Shown piece by piece: positions 1 to 6,968 of a stretch of 64,000 bases of DNA. The translations under genes were made by a program, and so were the position numbers. Under the pieces are notes generated by a model. That model was given only the letters and a program-made list of their open reading frames with translations. It did no database searches and had not been told where the DNA came from. The first letter of the stretch is position 1; every line of letters begins with the position of its first letter. Origin of the DNA: Sulfuritalea sp. (GTDB lineage: Bacteria > Pseudomonadota > Gammaproteobacteria > Burkholderiales > Rhodocyclaceae); contig JAOTRV010000015.1 in NCBI GenBank assembly GCA_030247575.1, forward strand, positions 34,820-98,819. The letters run 5' to 3'.

Positions 1-88
1 ATGAGGCAGGGTTTGTGCAACGCGCGGACCTGGATATGCCGAGACGAAAATTGCCATATCGCCAGCGTCGACTTTTTATGCAACGGCA

Positions 89-832
89 TCAGCGCAGCCA
101 GCGCATCAGCGGCGGTATCAGCCACGGCAGCAATGCAGCGGTCAGCAGGCCGTTCAGTCCCATGGCCAGGGCTGCGAATGCACCGGCCTGTTCGCTGACC
201 TGGAACGCGCGCGCCGTGCCGATGCCATGGGACGCAATCCCGATGGCGAAACCGCGCACGGCGTGGTCCTCGATTCCGAGCAGCGCATAGAGGCTGCGGG
301 CGCCGACGGCGCCAAGGATGCCGGTGAGGATGACAAGTACTGCCGTTAGCGAAGGCAGGCCGCCGATACGCTCGGCGATGCCCATCGCGATGGGCGTGGT
401 GACCGACTTCGGCGCCAGTGATATCAGGGTGACGTCGCTGGCGCCGAGGAGATGGCCGATCAGCACCGCCGAGCAGGCGGCGGTGAGTGAACCGGCCAGC
501 AGCGCCATGAGCAGCGGTATGGCCAGGCGCCGCAGGCGGCCGAGCTGGGCATGGAGCGGAATGGCCAAAGCGACGGTGGCGGGACCGAGCAGGAAATGAA
601 CGAACTGGGCGCCGTCGAAATAGGTGCGATACGGCGTGCCGGTAGCCCAGAGTATTGTCACCAGTGCGGTGACGGCCAGCAGCACCGGGTTGGCCAGCGG
701 ATGTCCGTCGCAGCGCTTGCTCACCAGCACGGCGCCCTGATAGGCCAGCAGCGTGAGGGTGAGGCCGAGCAGGGGCGAGGCACCGAGGTAGACCCAGAGT
801 TCGCTGAGGTTTCCACCCAGGAGCGGGCTCAT
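89..832 (-). CDS. lrgB: LrgB/CidB family membrane protein
   Basis: This is a 247-residue, strongly hydrophobic inner-membrane protein with about seven predicted helices. The conserved C-terminal block around residues 201-220 (SHGIGTARAFQ) is typical of LrgB/CidB/YohK proteins. In this family LrgB acts with the holin-like LrgA. Proposed roles are control of murein hydrolase activity, programmed lysis, or export of small metabolites such as pyruvate or glycolate. The start codon overlaps the stop of the upstream lrgA by four bases (ATGA), so the two genes are translationally coupled. The length is usual for the family. The family is clear; the physiological role in this organism is not. The 88 bases beyond its stop, at the window edge, show no recognisable feature. 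Confidence 0.9.
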   Translation of the reverse strand: MSPLLGGNLSELWVYLGASPLLGLTLTLLAYQGAVLVSKRCDGHPLANPVLLAVTALVTILWATGTPYRTYFDGAQFVHFLLGPATVALAIPLHAQLGRLRRLAIPLLMALLAGSLTAACSAVLIGHLLGASDVTLISLAPKSVTTPIAMGIAERIGGLPSLTAVLVILTGILGAVGARSLYALLGIEDHAVRGFAIGIASHGIGTARAFQVSEQAGAFAALAMGLNGLLTAALLPWLIPPLMRWLR

Positions 833-1197
833 CGCTGGCGCTCCGTATCGGCATGCGCCGGTTCATGGCGGGTCAGCGCGCGCAGCACCAGCGCGCTGAC
901 GGCGATGGTGATGAAAGTGCTCGCAACGAGCGCGACAAGGATGGGCAGCCATTCGTCCGCCATGCGCTGGAAATGGAGCGTGACGCCGACGCCGGCCGGC
1001 ACGAAGAGCAGCGAGAAATGCTGCAACAGGTTCTGCGCGGTTTCGCGCAATTCAGGGGATGGCCCGCCGCGCCGCGCCAATGCGGCGAACAGCAGGGCCA
1101 TGCCGATCACCGGCCCGGGCACCGGCAGCTTGAAAAACAGCGCGATCGCCTCGCCCGCGAGTTGGAAGAGCAACAGCAGTGTGACTGCATTCAGCAT
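829..1197 (-). CDS. lrgA: CidA/LrgA family holin-like protein
   Basis: This 122-residue protein has four predicted membrane helices. The family motif PVPGPVIGM lies near residues 25-33, within the first hydrophobic half, and the C-terminus is short and charged. CidA/LrgA proteins are small holin-like partners of LrgB. It is the first gene of a two-gene operon and overlaps lrgB by four bases. The ATG at 1197 has AGGAACCG upstream, a modest ribosome-binding site. Whether the pair controls autolysis or exports metabolites cannot be told from sequence, although in other bacteria the pair responds to overflow carbon metabolism. The adjacent malate synthase may therefore be a meaningful neighbour, but that is inference. 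Confidence 0.85.
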   Translation of the reverse strand: MLNAVTLLLLFQLAGEAIALFFKLPVPGPVIGMALLFAALARRGGPSPELRETAQNLLQHFSLLFVPAGVGVTLHFQRMADEWLPILVALVASTFITIAVSALVLRALTRHEPAHADTERQR

Positions 1198-1261
1198 GAC
1201 GGTTCCTCCAAAGCAAAGCGGCGCACAGGTTACCCCGTGCGCCGTCGATGGTATTGCCGAC

Positions 1262-1283
1262 GCCGTGTCGCCGGCGTCTACTG
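1262..1283 (+). repeat. 22-nt dispersed repeat, copy 1
   Basis: This is one of six copies in the window of a repeat with consensus GCCGTRSCGCCRGCGTCTAC followed by TC. This copy ends two bases before the aceB stop codon, so it lies just beyond the 3' end of that gene. It differs from the consensus by a T at position 7, and the trailing GTCTACT is duplicated. Confidence 0.55.
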
Positions 1284-1284
1284 T

Positions 1285-2877
1285 CTACTCCATTGCCTCG
1301 TAGAGCGGCAGCGTGAGGAACTCGGGATAGTTGTCGGCCAACGACATTTCCTCGAAGATTCTTGCCGCCTGGTCGTAGGTTTCGGTCTTTTCGCCCTGGG
1401 CGGTCACGGTAGCCTTCACCTTCGCCAGTTCCTCGGGAATGAAGCCGCGCACCATGTCGGCGGTGACCTTGCGGCCGTCGTCGAGCTTGCCCTTGGGCGA
1501 GACGACCCATTGCCAGACCTGCGAGCGGCTGATTTCAGCCGTGGCGGCGTCTTCCATCAGGTTGTGGATGGGCACGCAGCCGTTGCCGGCGAGCCAGCTG
1601 CCGAGGTAATGGATGCCGACGTTGATGTTGTTGCGCACGCCGGCTTCGGTGATGGGCTGCTCGGGCTGGAAGTTGAGCCAGTCCTTCGGGCCGAAGTTTT
1701 CGTCGCGCTGCTTTTCCCACTGGTTGGGACGCTCGCCCAGCACCTTCTGGAATTCTTCCGCCGCGATCGGCACCAGTCCCGGGTGGGCCACCCAGCCACC
1801 GTCGAAACCGTCGTTGGCATCGCGGGTCTTGTCGTGGCGAATGCCGGCCAGCGCCTTTTCATTGGCCACGGGGTCGTTCTTGATCGGGATCAGCGCGCTC
1901 ATGCCGCCGATGGCAGGCGCGCCGCGCTTGTGGCAGGCCTTGACCAGCGCCAGCGCGTAGCTGCGCATGAAGGGCACTTCCATGGTGATGGCGCCGCGAT
2001 TGGCGAGGCAGAAATCCTTGTTGCGCTTGAATTTCTTGATGCAGGAGAAGATGTAGTCCCAGCGTCCCGCATTGAGGCCGGCGCTGTGCTGGCGCAGTTC
2101 GTACAGAATCTCCTCGAGTTCGAAGGTGGCGAGGATGGTTTCGATCAGCACGGTGGCCTTGATCGTGCCCTGCGGCAGGCCGATCTCGTCTTGCGCCATG
2201 ACGAAGATGTCGTTCCATAGCCGCGCTTCGAGATGGCTTTCCATCTTCGGCAGATAGAAGAAGGGGCCGGCGCCACGCGCGATCTGTTCCTTGGCGTTGT
2301 GGAACAGAAACAGGGAGAAATCGAAGATGCCGCCGGAAACGCGCTGGCCGTCGATCAGCACATGCTTTTCATCCAGATGCCAGCCGCGCGGACGCACCTG
2401 CAGCGTGGCGATCTTGTCGTTGAGCTTGTACTCCTTGCCGGCTTCGTTCTTGAAGCTGAGTTCTCGGCGAATGGCCTTGTAGAGGTTCACCTGGCCCTGG
2501 ATCTGGTTGTCCCACTTCGGGCTGTTGGAGTCCTCGAAGTCGGTCATGTAGGAATCGGCGCCGGAGTTGTAGGCGTTGATGATCATCTTGGCTTCGACCG
2601 GGCCGGTGATCTCGGTGCGACGGCGCTCCAGGGCTTTCGGCAGCGGCGCGATCTTCCAGTCGCCCTCGCGGATGTGCTTGGTTTCTGACAGGAAATCAGG
2701 CATCTCGCCAGCATCGATGCGCGCCTGGCGCGCGACACGGGCCTTGAGCAGTTCCTGGCGGCGCGGCTCGAAGGCGCGGTGCAGTTTGGCGACCAGCGCC
2801 AAGGCTTCTGGCGTAAGAATCTTCGCGTAGTCGGCGGTGATGGGGGCGTTGATCTGAACGCCAGCGGGCAGGCTCAT
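1285..2877 (-). CDS. aceB: Malate synthase A
   Basis: Malate synthase condenses glyoxylate with acetyl-CoA to give malate, the second step of the glyoxylate shunt. At 530 residues it has the usual length of the A isoform. Conserved blocks include RGAITMEVPFMRSY (near residue 295) and DANDGFDGGWVAHPGLV (near residue 350), which belong to the TIM-barrel active site, and an HNLMEDAATAEISR block near the C-terminus. The ATG at 2877 is preceded by AAGGAGT at good spacing. It is divergent from a LysR-type regulator across a 105-bp spacer. Isocitrate lyase is on the same strand 2 kb upstream but is separated from aceB by the regulator and a hydrolase, so the two shunt genes are not one operon. The identification is secure. 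Confidence 0.96.
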   Translation of the reverse strand: MSLPAGVQINAPITADYAKILTPEALALVAKLHRAFEPRRQELLKARVARQARIDAGEMPDFLSETKHIREGDWKIAPLPKALERRRTEITGPVEAKMIINAYNSGADSYMTDFEDSNSPKWDNQIQGQVNLYKAIRRELSFKNEAGKEYKLNDKIATLQVRPRGWHLDEKHVLIDGQRVSGGIFDFSLFLFHNAKEQIARGAGPFFYLPKMESHLEARLWNDIFVMAQDEIGLPQGTIKATVLIETILATFELEEILYELRQHSAGLNAGRWDYIFSCIKKFKRNKDFCLANRGAITMEVPFMRSYALALVKACHKRGAPAIGGMSALIPIKNDPVANEKALAGIRHDKTRDANDGFDGGWVAHPGLVPIAAEEFQKVLGERPNQWEKQRDENFGPKDWLNFQPEQPITEAGVRNNINVGIHYLGSWLAGNGCVPIHNLMEDAATAEISRSQVWQWVVSPKGKLDDGRKVTADMVRGFIPEELAKVKATVTAQGEKTETYDQAARIFEEMSLADNYPEFLTLPLYEAME

Positions 2878-2982
2878 GAGGGACTCCTTGGTATGGGTTG
2901 CGGCAATGCGTGAATTGTATTCTTGCCTAATCGGATACAGAAGCTATGATTCGATCAATTGATTAGTGACCAATAGTATCGA
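2878..2982. promoter_or_regulatory. aceB/lysR divergent intergenic control region
   Basis: This 105-bp spacer separates the divergent starts of malate synthase and a LysR-type regulator. It is much more AT-rich than its surroundings, and its right half contains overlapping dyads (TCGATCAATTGATTAG and ATTG...CAAT, roughly 2950-2975). LysR regulators commonly bind such T-N11-A dyads in the shared spacer to control themselves and the divergent gene. The placement suggests that this regulator controls aceB. I could not define a unique operator. Confidence 0.4.
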
Positions 2983-3888
2983 ATGGATCAGTTCAAACAG
3001 ATTTCTGCCTTTGTCGGCGTCGCAAGTCGCGGCAGTATGTCGGCCACTGCTCGTGCCGAGGGTGTGACCCCGGCCATCATCGGCCGGCGTCTCGATGCGC
3101 TGGAAGAGCGCCTCGGCGTCAAGCTGCTGTTGCGCACCACGCGGCGGATTTCGCTCACCTTCGAGGGTGCGGCCTTTCTCGAGGATTGCCAGCGCATCTT
3201 GCGCGAATTGGCAGATGCCGAGGGGGCGGTGAGCCTGGGCGGCATCCGTCCCGGCGGACACTTGAAGATATCGGCGCCGGCGGGTTTCGGTAGGCGTCAC
3301 GTGGCGCCGTTGCTCAAGCGCTTCGTCGAAGGCAATCCGGACGTGACGGTAAGTCTCGATTTGTCCGACCGGCTGGTTGATTTGGTGGAGGAGAACGTCG
3401 ATTGCGCCATACGGATCGGCGATCTGGCCGATTCGAGCCTGATCAGCATCCGGCTGGGCGAAATGCAGCGCGTGGTGGTCGCCTGCCCGGCCTACATCGC
3501 GAAATTCGGCGTACCCTCAGCGCCGTCTTCTCTGGCCGAGCACAACTGTCTGTCGCTGCGGCAGCAACGCGGCTGGACGCTACGCGTCGACGGCGAGGTG
3601 CGGGTGGTGAAGGTGAGCGGCAACTTCGAATGCAACGATGGCGCGGTGCTGCACGACTGGGCGCTGGCGGGCAAGGGCTTGGCCTGGCGCTCGTTGTGGG
3701 AAGTCGGGGCCGATATCGCGGCCGGGCGGCTGGTGACGGTACTCGACGACTTTGCCGCGCAGGCAGTGGGAATTCATGCCGTCGTGCCGCAGCGTCGCCA
3801 TCTGCCGCTGCGCGTCAGGCTGTTTATTGACCTGCTGAAGGCCAACTGGCGCGATCCGGGCTACTGGGCAGCATCGACAGGCGTCTGA
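2983..3888 (+). CDS. LysR-family transcriptional regulator
   Basis: This 301-residue protein has a winged helix-turn-helix at the N-terminus (residues about 1-65; the recognition region includes TPAIIGRRLDALEERLGVKLLLR). A LysR substrate-binding domain follows (about 90-300), containing GHLKISAPAGFGRRHVAPLL. The size and layout are typical of LTTRs that respond to a small-molecule inducer. It is divergent from malate synthase, the classical arrangement for regulation of a neighbouring gene, so control of the glyoxylate shunt or of acetate/C2 use is a reasonable inference. The effector is unknown. The ATG at 2983 gives the canonical MDQFKQISAFV start; no strong ribosome-binding site is visible upstream. 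Confidence 0.88.
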   Translation: MDQFKQISAFVGVASRGSMSATARAEGVTPAIIGRRLDALEERLGVKLLLRTTRRISLTFEGAAFLEDCQRILRELADAEGAVSLGGIRPGGHLKISAPAGFGRRHVAPLLKRFVEGNPDVTVSLDLSDRLVDLVEENVDCAIRIGDLADSSLISIRLGEMQRVVVACPAYIAKFGVPSAPSSLAEHNCLSLRQQRGWTLRVDGEVRVVKVSGNFECNDGAVLHDWALAGKGLAWRSLWEVGADIAAGRLVTVLDDFAAQAVGIHAVVPQRRHLPLRVRLFIDLLKANWRDPGYWAASTGV

Positions 3889-3910
3889 CCGGTCGCTGGT
3901 GCCCAAACGC

Positions 3911-4768
3911 TTACGGCAAGACCTGTTGCAGGAATCCGTCGAACTGCCGGATCCAATCTTCCCGGCCGAAGACGAAACCGTCATTGTGGCTGCCCTCCAG
4001 CTCGAGAAACCGTTTCGGTGGCCGAGCGGCTTCGAACAGGCGTCGGCCGTGGATGTAGGGAATGATGTCGTCGTTGCGGCTGTGGATCACCAGAAGCGGG
4101 CATGTAATTTCCTTCAGGCGCGCCAGGCTGTCATAGCGGATGTGGGCGAGCCAGCGTACCGGCAGCAGCGGATACAGTTCGGCGCCCAAGTCGGGAACGG
4201 AGGTGAAGGTCGAGGCCAGCACCAGCGCTGCAGGGCGCGTCTTTGCCGCCAGTTGAGCGGCCACGCCGCCGCCCAATGACTCGCCGAAGAGGACGATGCG
4301 GCCGGCAGGAAACCCGAGTACTTGTGTCGCATGGAGCCACGCCGCATCGGCATCGCGATACGTGCCTTGCTCGGACGGGCTGCCGCTGCTCTTGCCGTAG
4401 CCGCGGTAATCCAAGATCAGCGTCGCCAGGCCGAGGTCATGAAACATGCGCAGATAGTCGAGCCGATGAGCGATGTTGCCGGCATTGCCGTGGAAGAAGA
4501 CCACGAGGCCGCGCGCCGAACGCTGCGTGGCGGCCGGCACAAACCAGCCGTCGAGGTTTTCGCCATCCTCAGTTGTCAGCTTCAGCGGGGTAAATGGCAG
4601 ACCGATGCTGGCCGGGCTGGCGCGGTAGTCGCGATCGATCTCGGGAAGGAAAACCATGGAACCCTGCTTGAAATAGATCAGGGCCATCACGCCGAGATAA
4701 ATCAGCAGAATGATCTGGAGTGCCGACCATAGCATCGAGGAAATCTTTCTGGGGCGCCGAGCGGTCAT
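3911..4768 (-). CDS. Membrane-anchored alpha/beta hydrolase
   Basis: This is an alpha/beta-hydrolase of the YfhR/BEM46 (DUF-type lipase) group. One N-terminal membrane segment (SALQIILLIYLGVMALIYF) follows a basic stretch and should anchor the enzyme with its catalytic domain outside the cytoplasm. The oxyanion-hole motif HGNAGN, the nucleophile elbow GESLGG, the acid in SRNDDIIP and the C-terminal histidine in EGSHNDGF form a complete triad. The substrate is unknown; likely an ester or acyl group at the membrane. The reading frame remains open to 4828, but the aceA terminator occupies that end. Starts at 4768 or 4735 are therefore more likely; neither has a strong ribosome-binding site. Confidence 0.8.
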   Translation of the reverse strand: MTARRPRKISSMLWSALQIILLIYLGVMALIYFKQGSMVFLPEIDRDYRASPASIGLPFTPLKLTTEDGENLDGWFVPAATQRSARGLVVFFHGNAGNIAHRLDYLRMFHDLGLATLILDYRGYGKSSGSPSEQGTYRDADAAWLHATQVLGFPAGRIVLFGESLGGGVAAQLAAKTRPAALVLASTFTSVPDLGAELYPLLPVRWLAHIRYDSLARLKEITCPLLVIHSRNDDIIPYIHGRRLFEAARPPKRFLELEGSHNDGFVFGREDWIRQFDGFLQQVLP

Positions 4769-4826
4769 CAATGGATCACATTCAGGCGGGTCTTCGCAGG
4801 CCAATCGGGTGACTACTCTAACCCAC

Positions 4827-4861
4827 AAAAAAATGCCGCACCGGGAGACCGGTGCGGCATT
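4827..4861 (-). terminator. Rho-independent terminator of aceA
   Basis: A perfect 13-bp stem (AATGCCGCACCGG and its complement) with a four-base loop is followed, in the minus direction, by seven T residues. It lies 25-60 bases past the aceA stop codon. Confidence 0.9.
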
Positions 4862-4886
4862 CTTGCGAGTGCTGGCCGCTTGCTGC

Positions 4887-6197
4887 TTAGTGGAACTGCT
4901 CTTCTTCGGTCGAGCCGGTCAGCGCCTTGACGCTGGACGAGCCGCCTTGAATGACGGTAGTGACATCGTCGAAGTAGCCCACGCCGACTTCCTGCTGGTG
5001 CGAGACGAAGGTGTAGCCCTGTTCGCGTGCCTTGAATTCCGGCTCCTGCACCATCTCGACATAGTGCTTCATGCCTTCGCCGCGGGCGTAGGCGTGAGCA
5101 AATTCAAACGTGTTGAACCAGTTGATATGGATGCCGGCCAGCGTGATGAACTGGTATTTGTAGCCCATCGCGGAGAGCTCGTCCTGGAACTTGGCGATGG
5201 TCTTGTCGTCGAGGTTCTTTTTCCAGTTGAAGGACGGCGAGCAGTTGTAGGACAGCAGCTTGCCAGGACATTCCTTGAGTACGGCCTGGGCGAATTCGCG
5301 GGCGAAGCCGATGTCGGGCTTGCCCGTCTCGCACCAGACGAGGTCGGCATAGGGCGCGTAGGCGACGCCACGGCTGATGGACTGCTCGAGGCCGTTCTTG
5401 ACGCGGTAGAAACCTTCCTGCGTGCGCTCGCCAGTGATGAAGGGCTTGTCGTTGGCATCGTAGTCGGAGGTCAGCAGGTTGGCGGCCTCGGCGTCGGTGC
5501 GGGCCAGCACGATGGTCGACACACCCATGACGTCCGCGGCAAAACGCGCGGCGGTGAGCTTTTCGACGGCTTCCTGGGTCGGCACGAGCACCTTGCCCCC
5601 CATGTGGCCACACTTCTTGACAGCGGCGAGTTGGTCTTCGAAATGCACACCGGCGGCGCCGGAAGCGATCATGTTCTTCATCAGTTCGAAGGCGTTGAGT
5701 ACACCGCCGAAGCCGGCTTCCGCGTCGGCCACTATCGGCAGGAAGAAGTCGACGTATTCCTTGCTGCCCGGCTCAATACCGCGCGACCACTGGATTTCAT
5801 CGGCGCGCTTGAAGGTGTTGTTGATGCGGCGGACCATGGTCGGTACCGAGTCATACGCATACAGCGACTGGTCGGGGTACATTGTTTCGGAGGTGTTGCC
5901 GTCGGCAGCGACCTGCCAGCCCGACAGATAGACGGCCTCCAAGCCAGCCTTGGCCTGTTGCATGGCCTGACCTGCCGTAATCGCGCCGAAGGCATTTACG
6001 TAACCCTTCTTGGCTCCGCCGTTGACCAGGGCCCACAGCTTTTCGGCACCGCGTTTGGCGAGCGTGTGCTCGATTTGAACGGAACCGCGCAGGCGCACTA
6101 CGTCCTCGGCGCTGTAGCCGCGCTTGACACCTTTCCAGCGGGGGTTTTCTTTCCAGTCCTTTTCCAGGGCTGCGACTTGTGCTTTGCGATCGGTCAT
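4887..6197 (-). CDS. aceA: Isocitrate lyase
   Basis: Isocitrate lyase cleaves isocitrate to succinate and glyoxylate, the entry step of the glyoxylate shunt, which bypasses the decarboxylating TCA steps during growth on acetate or fatty acids. At 436 residues it matches the short bacterial class. The catalytic signature KKCGHMGGK (Cys near residue 196) is intact, as are NCSPSFNW and the metal-site motifs around [10 protein letters not shown]. The ATG at 6197 has AGAGGA upstream and gives the expected [15 protein letters not shown] start; an in-frame ATG at 6239 is less likely. A promoter (TTGCTG-N17-TATACT) and two identical palindromes lie upstream, and a strong terminator follows. AceK and Icd, which set the flux split at this branch point, are encoded 5 kb away. 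Confidence 0.97.
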   Translation of the reverse strand: MTDRKAQVAALEKDWKENPRWKGVKRGYSAEDVVRLRGSVQIEHTLAKRGAEKLWALVNGGAKKGYVNAFGAITAGQAMQQAKAGLEAVYLSGWQVAADGNTSETMYPDQSLYAYDSVPTMVRRINNTFKRADEIQWSRGIEPGSKEYVDFFLPIVADAEAGFGGVLNAFELMKNMIASGAAGVHFEDQLAAVKKCGHMGGKVLVPTQEAVEKLTAARFAADVMGVSTIVLARTDAEAANLLTSDYDANDKPFITGERTQEGFYRVKNGLEQSISRGVAYAPYADLVWCETGKPDIGFAREFAQAVLKECPGKLLSYNCSPSFNWKKNLDDKTIAKFQDELSAMGYKYQFITLAGIHINWFNTFEFAHAYARGEGMKHYVEMVQEPEFKAREQGYTFVSHQQEVGVGYFDDVTTVIQGGSSSVKALTGSTEEEQFH

Positions 6198-6256
6198 GTT
6201 CAATCCTCTGAATGGGCGTTGTCGAATGGGGTGCTCCAAGACGGAGCGGTATCGAC

Positions 6257-6285
6257 AGTATAAAGAGGATTTTGCGTTGCAGCAA
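6257..6285 (-). promoter_or_regulatory. Predicted aceA sigma-70 promoter
   Basis: On the minus strand, TTGCTG (6285-6280) is separated by 17 bases from TATACT (6262-6257). This gives a leader of about 50 nt before the aceA start. The upstream palindrome at 6287-6302 directly abuts the -35 box. Confidence 0.55.
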
Positions 6286-6286
6286 T

Positions 6287-6302
6287 AGTCTTATATAAGA
6301 CT
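6287..6302. promoter_or_regulatory. Palindromic operator candidate, proximal to aceA
   Basis: AGTCTTATATAAGACT is a perfect 16-bp palindrome in an AT-rich spacer within GC-rich DNA, just upstream of the predicted -35 box of aceA. A second copy of its 14-bp core lies 117 bases further upstream. Confidence 0.65.
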
Positions 6303-6378
6303 AAGGCAAATTTTTTACTGTTATTTAACAGTCAGCTAAGCTGAAAATTTCATAATACGGCAAACTATTCCTTACAAT

Positions 6379-6397
6379 AAAACAGCCTAGCTGTTTT
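6379..6397 (-). terminator. Possible weak terminator after rraA
   Basis: An 8-bp stem (AAAACAGC with GCTGTTTT) and a three-base loop are followed in the minus direction by a short T-rich run. It lies 26-44 bases past the rraA stop. The stem is AT-rich, so termination may be partial. Confidence 0.35.
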
Positions 6398-6404
6398 GAT
6401 ATAT

Positions 6405-6418
6405 GTCTTATATAAGAC
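6405..6418. promoter_or_regulatory. Palindromic operator candidate, distal to aceA
   Basis: GTCTTATATAAGAC is identical to the core of the palindrome at 6287-6302 and is followed by the same T. It sits five bases beyond the rraA stop codon. The centre-to-centre distance of 117 bp is close to eleven helical turns, which would allow looping or cooperative binding of a dimeric regulator. Confidence 0.6.
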
Positions 6419-6422
6419 TTTG

Positions 6423-6902
6423 CTAGTGGAGGGCGGTTGCGCTGACGATGACGCCGTCTTCGTCCGCATACAGCCATTCTCCAGGAACGAAGGTAACCCC
6501 GCCGAAAGTCACGGCGATGTTCTCCTCGCCGACATTCTTCTTGATGGTCTTCAGCGGATGAGTGTCGAGAGCAAGAACGCCGATATCCATTTCGCCGATG
6601 GCCCGGGAATCCCGGATGCAGCCATAGACGACCACGCCGGACCAGCCATTCTTGAGGCCCAACTCCGCGAGCTGATCGCCGACCAGTGCCCTGCGCAGGC
6701 TGCCGCCGCCATCGATCACCAGTACCCGGTGCTCCCCGGGTGATGCGAGGATTTTTCTGACCAGCGAGTTGTCTTCGAAAAGTTTCAGGGTTGCGATGCG
6801 CCCATGAAAGGCTCTGCGGCCGCCAAAGCTGTTGAACATCGGCTCGACTACGCGAACCCGACCTTCGTGAGCGTCGCAGAGATCTGTTGTGAGCAAGTCC
6901 AT
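6423..6902 (-). CDS. rraA: RraA family protein (RNase E inhibitor / HMG aldolase-like)
   Basis: This 159-residue protein belongs to the RraA family. Its conserved segments are LCDAHEG near the N-terminus, the DGGGSLRRALVGDQLAELG block (about 64-82) and GWSGVVVYGCIRDS (about 86-99). E. coli RraA binds and inhibits RNase E. Several relatives instead have 4-hydroxy-4-methyl-2-oxoglutarate/oxaloacetate aldolase activity, using the GDQLA and CIRD residues seen here. Sequence alone does not separate the two roles. It is upstream of aceA on the same strand, but the 225-bp gap with its own promoter suggests separate transcription. The start at 6902 is the only ATG that gives the full N-terminal domain; its ribosome-binding site is weak. 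Confidence 0.85.
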   Translation of the reverse strand: MDLLTTDLCDAHEGRVRVVEPMFNSFGGRRAFHGRIATLKLFEDNSLVRKILASPGEHRVLVIDGGGSLRRALVGDQLAELGLKNGWSGVVVYGCIRDSRAIGEMDIGVLALDTHPLKTIKKNVGEENIAVTFGGVTFVPGEWLYADEDGVIVSATALH

Positions 6903-6968
6903 GATTCCGTCGTTATGAAAAATAAATAATTGATCCTGCGCGGTACAGCAATGCCGGCGGCGTCGAGT

